A stretch of 64,000 nt of DNA from positions 62,001 through 126,000 of the forward strand of contig NZ_BJTV01000009.1 in NCBI RefSeq assembly GCF_007176755.1, in the 5' to 3' direction. Position numbers and translations under genes: made by a program. Below the pieces are notes generated by a model that was not told the DNA's origin, searched no databases, and worked only from the letters and a program-made list of their open reading frames with translations. Position 1 is the stretch's first letter; the number at the start of each line of letters is the position of its first letter. This stretch comes from Streptomyces sp. 1-11 (GTDB lineage: Bacteria > Actinomycetota > Actinomycetes > Streptomycetales > Streptomycetaceae). Below, one piece after another: positions 25,490 through 32,267 of the stretch.

Positions 25490-26644
25490 TCAGGGCGGAT
25501 CCGTGCGCAGCGCCCGCAGCACCGCCCAGATCACCGAGACGAACGGGACGGCCACGACCGCTCCGATCACCCCGCCCACGATGCTGCCCGCGATGACGGA
25601 CACGGCGACGGCCAGCGGATGCAGCTGGACCGCCCAGCTCAACACCAGCGGGTGCAGCACATGCCCCTCGAACTGGCCGATGACGACGATGAGCGCCAGC
25701 ACGGCCAGGGCGGTCAGCGGCCCCCGCCCGGCCAGGGCCACCACGGTGGCCACCGCGAGCGCCACCGGCGAGCCGACCAGGGGCACGAACGCGGCGAAGA
25801 ACTCCAGCAGCGCCAGGGGCAGCGCCAGCGGCACCCGCAGCACGAGCAGGGCGATGCCGACGAGCACCGCGTTGGTGGCCGCGACGATGATGATCCCCCG
25901 GGTGTACCCGGCGAACGTCCGCCAGGCCGTGCTCCCGGCCTTGTCCCAGGCCCGCCGGGCTCCGCTCGGCACCAGCTGGTCGCGCGCCCAGGCCCACAGG
26001 CGCTCCCCGGAGTGGATGAAGAACACCGAGGCGAAGAGCGCGAGCGCGCCGCCCGTGACCAGTTCCACCACCTTGCCGAGCTGCGTCACCGCGCTGCTGA
26101 GCAGCCTGGAACGGTGTGAGTCGAGGTAGTTCGTCACCTGGTTCTCCAGCGCGGAGAGCCGCCCCGGGCTGAGGCGGAGCGGCGGGCGCCGCAGCCACAG
26201 CTCGATACGGTGCACCCCGCCGCGGAACTCGCCCGCCAGCGTGGCCGACTCGCTGGCCACCGCGTTGCCCACCAGCGCGAACAGCGTCAGCAGCGCCAGC
26301 AGGCTGCCGACCAGCGCGGCGGCGACACTCAGCGGCCTGGGCAGGACGCGGCCGAGCAGATCGGCGAGCGGGCGCAGCACGGAGGTGACGACGAGGGCGA
26401 GGAACAGGGCCACCGCGATGAGCTGGAACAGGCCGAGCACGGTGAAGACGCCGTACACCACGGCGCCGACCAGGATGAGCCGCCAGGCGTAGGCCGCCGT
26501 GATCCGCAGCCACGGCACGATCCGCACGGCCACCGCGGCGTCGGGCCCGGGCCGGGCGCCCGCCGGGAGCCGCCCGGTGTGCGGCGGACGGCTGCCCAGC
26601 GCCGTCCGGCGCCGCCGGCCCGCTCGTCGTCCCGGCCCGCCCAC
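25490..26644 (-). CDS. AI-2E family (PerM/TqsA-like) transporter
   Basis: About 384 residues. A basic, Arg-rich N-terminus of about 55 residues is followed by membrane segments (AYAWRLILVGAVVYGVFTVLG, then LIAVALFLALVVTSVLRPLADLL), a hydrophilic middle, and C-terminal segments containing GQFEGHVLHPLVLSWAVQLHP and the glycine-rich GSIVGGVIGAVVAVPF, signature of the family. Members act as antiporters or small-molecule exporters; substrate unknown. The start is uncertain: GTG 26644 has GGGAGG four bases upstream. An ATG at 26675 opens a different frame and would need a frameshift to reach this one. Confidence 0.85.
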   Translation of the reverse strand: MGGPGRRAGRRRRTALGSRPPHTGRLPAGARPGPDAAVAVRIVPWLRITAAYAWRLILVGAVVYGVFTVLGLFQLIAVALFLALVVTSVLRPLADLLGRVLPRPLSVAAALVGSLLALLTLFALVGNAVASESATLAGEFRGGVHRIELWLRRPPLRLSPGRLSALENQVTNYLDSHRSRLLSSAVTQLGKVVELVTGGALALFASVFFIHSGERLWAWARDQLVPSGARRAWDKAGSTAWRTFAGYTRGIIIVAATNAVLVGIALLVLRVPLALPLALLEFFAAFVPLVGSPVALAVATVVALAGRGPLTALAVLALIVVIGQFEGHVLHPLVLSWAVQLHPLAVAVSVIAGSIVGGVIGAVVAVPFVSVIWAVLRALRTDPP

Positions 26645-26867
26645 CCGGCCTCCCGTGCGCTCTCCGTCTCCATTGTGTGACTTTCGGTCACCGTCGAGAA
26701 CGTTACGGGCAGGCGGGCGCCGGTGCGGCACAACGCGCCCGTGCCCGGCCGGCGCCGTCCGTGCCACCGGCGCGCCGGGGCGTCACAGGACCTTCACGCT
26801 TCTGGGGCGTTGGGGCGGCGAGTACGGGGGGACTCGCCTCCCGTACTCGCAGGGAGGAGCCCCTCCG

Positions 26868-27029
26868 GTGATCACCGTCGCACTTCTGCTGCTGCCCGCG
26901 CTCGGCGTGCTGCTCTTCGGCCTCGACCAGGTCGAGGACCGCTGGGTGACCCGGCCGACCGGCGCGCGGCACGCCCGGCGGCGGCCCTTCTTCCGGCGTC
27001 CCCGCCTCCGGGTGTCACACCGGCGGTGA
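26868..27029 (+). CDS. Small single-span membrane protein
   Basis: 53 residues. VITVALLLLPALGVLLFGLDQVEDR forms one membrane helix at the extreme N-terminus, followed by an Arg-rich cytoplasmic tail. GTG 26868 has a strong ribosome site AGGGAGGAG. Similar tiny proteins with a leucine-rich helix then a D-x-V-E-D segment are common in Streptomyces, function unknown. The stop lies inside the first copy of a duplicated 26-base hairpin. Confidence 0.7.
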   Translation: MITVALLLLPALGVLLFGLDQVEDRWVTRPTGARHARRRPFFRRPRLRVSHRR

Positions 27030-27076
27030 CGGACGGCCGGGGCCCGTCACGGTGACGGACGGCCGGGGCTCGTCGT
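27025..27076. terminator. Tandem 26-bp duplication, each copy hairpin-forming
   Basis: Two consecutive copies (27025-27050, 27051-27076) share GGTGACGGACGGCCGGGGC. In the first copy GTGACGG pairs with CCGTCAC (27026-27050) and overlaps the stop of the small membrane protein. The second copy ends TCGTCGT, so its stem is weaker. Probably a duplicated terminator. Confidence 0.6.
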
Positions 27077-27182
27077 GGAAACGGCCGCCCTTGGTGTGAC
27101 GAGGCCGCGTGCGCGACGGGTCCTGACCGTCCGCCCGCCTCGCTTTTTTGCCCGCTTCGCCTGCCTCGTTCCTTCACCCGCC

Positions 27183-27608
27183 TCATTCCTCGTGGTCTCC
27201 CGTGGCACGTTCCACGGGCAGCAGTTCCCGGATGTCCGAGGGGAGCACCCCCGCCATCCGCTCGGTGAGCTCCGGGGCGAGCGCCGCGTCGAGCACCTCC
27301 AGGACGGCGGCGGCCTCCCTCAGGGCCGTGTCCTCGTCCGTGCCGGCGCGGTCGGCGATCCGTCCGGCGAACACCGCGAGACCGAACCGCTCACCCGCGT
27401 GGCCCGAGCCGGCGCCGGCCGCGTCGGCCGCCCGGCGCATGGCGGCCGCCAGGTCCGGCGGGAGCTGGGCGGCCACATGGCGGGCCAGTCCGGACGGCAG
27501 CCGCTCCGACAGGGTGCTCACCACCGCCCGCGTCGCCCGCTCCGCCGTGCCGCTGTCCGGCAGCCGGGCCAGCGTCCGCACCTTCCCGATCATCTCGTCG
27601 TGACGCAT
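27183..27608 (-). CDS. DUF2267 domain protein
   Basis: 141 residues of helical, Ala-rich sequence. It begins MRHDEMIGKVRTLARLP and contains RAVVSTLSERLPSGLARHVAAQLP, the first helix-turn-helix-like repeat of DUF2267; a second repeat is at TALREAAAVLEVLDAALAPE and ends DIRELLP. No membrane segment. The family function is unknown, often found with stress proteins in actinobacteria. GGAAGGGAGCGG lies upstream of ATG 27608. It follows the DUF1360 gene by 56 bases on the same strand, so probably one transcript. Confidence 0.85.
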   Translation of the reverse strand: MRHDEMIGKVRTLARLPDSGTAERATRAVVSTLSERLPSGLARHVAAQLPPDLAAAMRRAADAAGAGSGHAGERFGLAVFAGRIADRAGTDEDTALREAAAVLEVLDAALAPELTERMAGVLPSDIRELLPVERATGDHEE

Positions 27609-27664
27609 GAGGCCGCTCCCTTCCTCGCGGGCGACGGCGCGGCCGCCCGGCCCGGCGGCCGGCT

Positions 27665-28156
27665 TCAGCCCTCGGCCGTCCGCTGGGTCCACGTCCACGC
27701 GTACTGCAGTCCGTCCGCCACCGTCAGCGCGCCGAAACCCCCGCCGATCAGCCGGGTCAGCCGGGGCGAGGCGGTGTAGGAACACATCAGCGCCGTCGCC
27801 ACCCAGGCCGAGGTGCAGAACGGGCACGCCAGCAGATCGCCCACCGCCCTGCGCATGCCGGTGCCCCGCGGTTCGTCCATGACCTCGCCGGCCTCGCCCT
27901 CGTCGGCGCGGCGGGTGAACGGGGCGCGCAGGAAACTGGTGATCTTGTCCTTGGTCAGCAGCCGGGACACCTTGTAGGTCGCCGTGCCCAGCAGGGCGAC
28001 GTCCCACGGCGGCAGCTCCGGCGGCAGCGTCACGCCCCGGCGCCGGGCCACCGCCGCGTAGACGCCCAGTCCCACGGCGAACGTGCCGGCGAGAGCGGCG
28101 TAACCCGCGAGGGGCACTTCGCCCTGGTCGTCGTACCGTGCGTCGTCCGTCGTCAT
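27665..28156 (-). CDS. DUF1360 family membrane protein
   Basis: 163 residues. A hydrophobic segment GYAALAGTFAVGLGVYAAVA near the N-terminus is followed by the DUF1360 core: WDVALLGTATYKVSRLLTKDK, then FLRAPFT, and LLACPFCTSAWVATALM, whose CPFC motif is diagnostic. Membership in the family is clear, function unknown (sporulation-associated homologues exist in Bacillus). ATG 28156 has CCGGGAGGCCC upstream. It leads a two-gene operon with the DUF2267 gene and is divergent from the next hypothetical gene. Confidence 0.88.
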   Translation of the reverse strand: MTTDDARYDDQGEVPLAGYAALAGTFAVGLGVYAAVARRRGVTLPPELPPWDVALLGTATYKVSRLLTKDKITSFLRAPFTRRADEGEAGEVMDEPRGTGMRRAVGDLLACPFCTSAWVATALMCSYTASPRLTRLIGGGFGALTVADGLQYAWTWTQRTAEG

Positions 28157-28263
28157 GCGGGCCTCCCGGTGTGCGCGCCGCCCGGCGGCGGGCCCGCCCC
28201 GAGTTCCCTGGGCGTCCGGGGCCACACGCCCGCCATCGCGCCACGACGTGGCCGGAGCCACAT

Positions 28264-28884
28264 ATGACGAAGGTCCCAGCCGCCCCACCGGCGCCGGGCC
28301 CGCGGCTACCGTGGCGTGGAGCCCCTGTTCCCATACGCATCTCGGACGGCCCGGCAGTGCCCACAGACCTCTCCCACCTCATCGCCGCGACGGCCCGCTG
28401 GCTGACCGGCGCCTACCCGGCGTCCGGCGGCGCGCTGGCCACCGCCCGCTGTGAGGCGCAGGCCCGGCAGGCTGTGACCGTCGCCGCGTGGCTGCGGTAT
28501 CCGACCGAGATCGACGCGGCCCTGGTCACCATGGCCGGGCCCGGCGGCGCGGTGCGCCTGGACTGGGCCACCGGCGCGGACGGGGCCGGGGACCCGGCGG
28601 CCGCGGAATGGGCCTGGCGCACCTGGGTCGACGAGGTCGTGGCGAGCTGGGCCGCGGGCCTGCTCGCCGATCCCGCGCTGGCCGGCCGGGCGGTCGGCGC
28701 GCTCGCCGGCTCGGAGCACTCCTCCGGCCGGCCGGAGGAGTTCCGGCGGCTCCTCGCCCCCGACGAGGGCGACCGCGGTGCCGCGGCGCTGCTGCGCCAC
28801 CCCGACCTGCTCGCCCCCGTGACCGCGCTCCACCACGCCGAACTGCTCGACCGCCTCACCACCGGCCCGGCCCTCGCCGCCTGA
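28264..28884 (+). CDS. Hypothetical helical protein
   Basis: 206 residues if started at ATG 28264, which has GGAG six bases upstream; in-frame GTG 28357 would give 175 residues beginning VPTDLSHLIAATARW, the point where the sequence becomes regular. The protein is Ala-rich and helical with no membrane segment. It contains two Trp-rich patches (AEWAWRTWVDEVVASW) and a C-terminal leucine-rich tail. I do not recognise the family. Divergent from the DUF1360 gene; followed by direct repeats and the hydrogenase maturation operon. Confidence 0.6.
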   Translation: MTKVPAAPPAPGPRLPWRGAPVPIRISDGPAVPTDLSHLIAATARWLTGAYPASGGALATARCEAQARQAVTVAAWLRYPTEIDAALVTMAGPGGAVRLDWATGADGAGDPAAAEWAWRTWVDEVVASWAAGLLADPALAGRAVGALAGSEHSSGRPEEFRRLLAPDEGDRGAAALLRHPDLLAPVTALHHAELLDRLTTGPALAA

Positions 28885-28925
28885 CACCGCCTGCGGCCCG
28901 ACGGCCCGGCTGCGCTGCGGGGGTC

Positions 28926-29007
28926 TGATGCCGTCTGCCACCCGACGGCCCGGCTGCTCCCCGGGGGTTGATGCCGTCTGCCCCGCGAGGGTCTGATGCC
29001 GTCTGCC
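28926..29007 (+). repeat. Three direct repeats of TGATGCCGTCTGCC upstream of hypX
   Basis: Identical 14-base copies start at 28926, 28969 and 28994. A flanking CGACGGCCCGGCTGC is also present twice (near 28899 and 28943), so longer units of about 43 bases were duplicated and then partly lost. They lie 165-245 bases upstream of the hypX start, in 287 bases without a gene that also hold an inverted repeat CTTGCG-N15-CGCAAG at 29071-29097. Possibly regulatory, possibly slipped-strand debris. Confidence 0.75.
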
Positions 29008-29171
29008 ACTCGGGGGCGCCGCGTGCCGAGGGCGGTCTGTGATCGCCGAGCGGAGCAGAACGTTCGAAATCTTGCGATGCGAGCCGGTTGGCGCAAGGTA
29101 TCCGACCGAGCCTGACGAAACGCCGCACCGGTTCTTCACGGCACCCCGGGAAAGGACGAACATGCCGCGTC

Positions 29172-30890
29172 ATGGACATTCTGCTCGTCGCAAGCGCGTT
29201 CAACAGCCTCTCCCAACGGGTGTACGCCGAGCTGTCGGACCTGGGCCACCGGGTGGACGTCGTGCTCGCCGCGCACGGCACCGAGCCGGTCCGGGCCGCC
29301 GTCCGCGAACTGCGCCCCGACCTGATCCTCGCGCCGATGCTGAAGTCGGCCCTGCCCGAGGACGTCTGGCGGGAGCACACCTGCCTGATCGTGCACCCGG
29401 GACCGCCCGGCGACCGCGGCCCGTCCGCACTGGACTGGGCGATCGCCGAACAGGCCCCGCGCTGGGGCGTCACCGTGCTCCAGGCCGAGGCGGCCATGGA
29501 CGCGGGCGACATCTGGGCGGCGGAACCCTTCCCCGTGCCCCCCGTCGGCAAGAGCGACCTCTACCGCAACGAGGCCTCCGACGCCGCCATGGCCGCCGTG
29601 CTGCTCGCCGTGCGCCGTTACGCCGACGCCTCCTACAAGCCCCGCCCGCAGACCGGCGACCCGGACATCGCCCCGCAGATCGTGTGGCGCGACGCCTTCC
29701 GGCAGGACCGGCGCCGGATCGACTGGGAGAACGACGGCACCGAGACCGTACTGCGCAAGCTGCGCGGCGCCGACTCCCAGCCCGGCGTCCTGGACGAACT
29801 CCTCGGCCGGGAGGTGTTCCTGCACGGCGGGCACCCCGAGGACCTGCTCCGCGGCCGCCCCGGCGAGCTGCTCGCCACCCGCTCGGGCGCCGTCTGCCGC
29901 GCCACCCGCGACGGCGCCGTGTGGATCCCGGAACTGCGCCCGCGCAGGAACTCCGGCGACCCCGCGCCCTTCCGGCGCCCGGCCGCCTCCGTGCTCGCCG
30001 CCTTCCCGGACGCGCCCTGTCTGCCCGAGGACCCCGTCCCCCTCGAACTGCCCCGGGAGCGGCGCACCTGGCGCGACATCCGCTACCGCAGGCACGGCGA
30101 CACGGGCTACCTGACCTTCGCCTTCCCCGGCGGCGCGATGAGCACCGAGCAGTGCCGCAGACTGCTCACCGCCTACCGGTACGCGCTGGACCGCGCCACC
30201 CCCGTGCTGGTGCTCGGCTCGGACCGGGACTTCTTCTCCAACGGCATCCACCTGAACGTCATCGAGGCGGCCGCCGACCCGGCCGAGGAGTCCTGGACCA
30301 ACCTCAACGCCATGGACGACCTGGTGGAGGCGGTGCTGCGCACCACCGACCGGCTGGTGGTGGCCGCGCTCCCCGGCAACGCGGCCGCCGGCGGCGCCAT
30401 GCTCGCCCTCGCCGCCGACGAGGTGTGGTGCCGCACCGGTACCGTCCTCAACCCGCACTACCGGCGCATGGGCCTGTACGGCTCCGAGTTCTGGACCTAC
30501 AGCCTGCCGCGCCGGGTGGGGGACGGCCTCGCCCACCGGCTGACCACCGAGGCGCTGCCGCTCGGCGCCGCCGCGGCGGGCCGCGTCGGACTGGTGGACC
30601 GGCTGGTGCCGGCCACGCCGGGGGAGTTCCGCGGCGTGGTCGAACGGCTGGCCGCGGACCTCGCCGCCGCCCCGGACCTCGCCCGGCGGATCGCCGCCAA
30701 GGACGCGGCCCGCCGCCTGGACGAGGCACGGCGGCCGCTCGCGGAGCACCGGCGCGAGGAACTCGCCCGGATGCGCGCGATCTTCTTCGATCCCGAGGCC
30801 CCGTACCACGCGCTGCGCTCCGCTTTCGTCCGCAAGAAGCCGGCCGGATCCGTCCGGCCGCTGGCGCCGGTCCCCGGGGACCTCGGGTGA
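29172..30890 (+). CDS. hypX: HypX, CO-forming hydrogenase maturation protein
   Basis: 572 residues in two domains. Residues 1 to about 240 resemble N10-formyl-tetrahydrofolate-dependent formyltransferases/hydrolases (MDILLVASAFNSLSQRV, then IVHPGPPGDRGPSALDWA). Residues about 285-560 are a crotonase fold (enoyl-CoA hydratase/isomerase; LGSDRDFFSNGIHLN, then AALPGNAAAGGAMLALAADEV). HypX makes the CO ligand of the NiFe active site from a formyl group via formyl-CoA, supporting maturation under air. ATG 29172 begins the conserved sequence, but the best ribosome site (AAAGGAC) is 14 bases away and is better placed for an out-of-frame ATG at 29162. First gene of the plus-strand maturation operon. 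Confidence 0.93.
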   Translation: MDILLVASAFNSLSQRVYAELSDLGHRVDVVLAAHGTEPVRAAVRELRPDLILAPMLKSALPEDVWREHTCLIVHPGPPGDRGPSALDWAIAEQAPRWGVTVLQAEAAMDAGDIWAAEPFPVPPVGKSDLYRNEASDAAMAAVLLAVRRYADASYKPRPQTGDPDIAPQIVWRDAFRQDRRRIDWENDGTETVLRKLRGADSQPGVLDELLGREVFLHGGHPEDLLRGRPGELLATRSGAVCRATRDGAVWIPELRPRRNSGDPAPFRRPAASVLAAFPDAPCLPEDPVPLELPRERRTWRDIRYRRHGDTGYLTFAFPGGAMSTEQCRRLLTAYRYALDRATPVLVLGSDRDFFSNGIHLNVIEAAADPAEESWTNLNAMDDLVEAVLRTTDRLVVAALPGNAAAGGAMLALAADEVWCRTGTVLNPHYRRMGLYGSEFWTYSLPRRVGDGLAHRLTTEALPLGAAAAGRVGLVDRLVPATPGEFRGVVERLAADLAAAPDLARRIAAKDAARRLDEARRPLAEHRREELARMRAIFFDPEAPYHALRSAFVRKKPAGSVRPLAPVPGDLG

Positions 30891-31477
30891 GCGCCCCGGC
30901 CGGCCGGCTCCTCGTGGCGGGCGTCGGCAACATCTTCCTCGGCGACGACGCGTTCGGCCCCGAGGTGATCAGCGCCCTCGCCCGGCGCCCGCTGCCGCCC
31001 GGGGCGACGGTGCGGGACTTCGGCATCCGCGGCATGGACCTCGCCTACGCGCTGCTCGGCGGGTGCGCCACCGCCGTCCTCGTCGACGCGTCGCCGCGCG
31101 GCCACCGGCCCGGCACCCTCACCCTGGTCGAGGCCGAGCCGCCCGACGGGACGGTCGCCCCCGAGGCGCACGGCCTCGACCCGGAGAAGGTGCTCGCCCT
31201 CGCCACCCACCTGGGCGAGGAGCCGCTGCCCCGCGTCCTCGTGCTCGCCTGCGAGCCCGCCGTCCTGCCGGCCGGCGACGAGGACATCCTGCCGGGACTC
31301 AGCGCCCCGGTGCGGGAGGCGGTCGGCCGGGCCGTCGACGCCCTGCACACGCTCGTCCCCGTCCTGCTGGCCGACCCCGCCGCACCCGCGCCGCCGTTGG
31401 GCCGCCCGATGGAATCCGGGCCCCCGCACACGGCTGCGCTGCCCCGCCTCGCGGCCCGGGCGGCCGAAGATCGGTGA
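30887..31477 (+). CDS. [NiFe]-hydrogenase maturation protease (HyaD/HycI family)
   Basis: 196 residues. LLVAGVGNIFLGDDAFGPEV contains the conserved metal-binding GNxxxxDDxxG element; VLVDASPRGHRPGTL and LACEPAVLPAGDED follow in family order. The enzyme trims the C-terminal peptide of the large subunit after nickel insertion. The large subunit in this window has such an extension (about 22 residues after the predicted site), so substrate and protease occur together. GTG 30887 overlaps the hypX stop (GTGA). The C-terminal 40 residues are Pro/Ala-rich and poorly conserved. Confidence 0.92.
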   Translation: MSAPAGRLLVAGVGNIFLGDDAFGPEVISALARRPLPPGATVRDFGIRGMDLAYALLGGCATAVLVDASPRGHRPGTLTLVEAEPPDGTVAPEAHGLDPEKVLALATHLGEEPLPRVLVLACEPAVLPAGDEDILPGLSAPVREAVGRAVDALHTLVPVLLADPAAPAPPLGRPMESGPPHTAALPRLAARAAEDR

Positions 31478-31541
31478 GACCCCGGGCCGCGCGGGACGCG
31501 GCCCGGGACTCTCCGACCCACGACCGCGAGGAGCTGGGCCC

Positions 31542-32267
31542 ATGTGCCGGTCCGACGTCAAGCAGGCCGTCCTGGCGAAGAACGACGACCTGGCCGCGGG
31601 TCTGCGCGAGGACCTGGCCGCGAAGGGCGTGACGGTGGTCAATCTGCTGTCCAGCCCGGGCAGCGGCAAGACGGAACTCCTCGGACAAGTCCTGGCGCGG
31701 GCGGTGGAGCGGGGCGTGCCCGTCGCCGCGCTCACCGCTGACCTCGCCACCGAGAACGACGCCGTCCGGCTGGCCCGCTCGGGCGCGCCGGTCCGCCAGC
31801 TCCTCACCGACGGACTGTGCCACCTGGAGGCCCGGCAGGTGCGCGGACACCTCGAGGGGTGGCTGCCCGAGGGCACCGCCGTGCTCTTCGTGGAGAACGT
31901 CGGCAACCTCGTCTGCCCGGCCTCCTACGACCTCGGCGAGACCCTGCGGATCGTGCTGATGGCGGTCACCGAGGGCGAGGACAAACCGCTGAAGTATCCG
32001 ACGGCCTTCGGCTCCGCCCATCTGGTCGTCGTCACCAAGACCGACCTGGCGCAGGCGGCCGGCTTCGACGAGGCCGCCTTCCGGGCCAACGTCCAGCGCG
32101 TCAACCCGGGCGTGCGGATCGTACGGTCCTGCGCCCGCACCGGCGACGGGTCCGACATCCTCCTGGAACACGCCCTCTTCGCCCGGGACACCCCGCCGCA
32201 GCACCGGCCGCCGCTCGCCCCGCACCCGCACGGCCACCACCACGGCGCCGCCACCTCCGTCTCGTGA
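31542..32267 (+). CDS. hypB: HypB, hydrogenase nickel incorporation GTPase
   Basis: 241 residues. The P-loop SSPGSGKTEL lies near residue 38, with LTADLATENDA, ENVGNLVCPASYDLGE and VVTKTDLA following as in HypB. CHLEARQV replaces the usual GCHLDA, keeping the Cys and His that bind metal. The C-terminus has a histidine-rich tail (HPHGHHHG) suggesting nickel storage; in most HypB proteins such tails are N-terminal. With HypA it delivers Ni2+ to the large subunit using GTP hydrolysis. ATG 31542; preceded by CGAGGAGCTGG. HypA lies at the far end of the convergent operon. Confidence 0.97.
   Translation: MCRSDVKQAVLAKNDDLAAGLREDLAAKGVTVVNLLSSPGSGKTELLGQVLARAVERGVPVAALTADLATENDAVRLARSGAPVRQLLTDGLCHLEARQVRGHLEGWLPEGTAVLFVENVGNLVCPASYDLGETLRIVLMAVTEGEDKPLKYPTAFGSAHLVVVTKTDLAQAAGFDEAAFRANVQRVNPGVRIVRSCARTGDGSDILLEHALFARDTPPQHRPPLAPHPHGHHHGAATSVS

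Noticed and set aside
26329..26675. ATG 26675 frame (METESAREAGW...) as the N-terminus of the AI-2E transporter
   Set aside because: It is in a different frame from the transporter and would need a frameshift; GTG 26644 in the correct frame has a ribosome site. Kept only as an alternative.
29162..29239. ATG 29162 as the start of a separate basic protein
   Set aside because: It reads the +1 shadow of hypX; the encoded Arg-rich sequence has no family resemblance.
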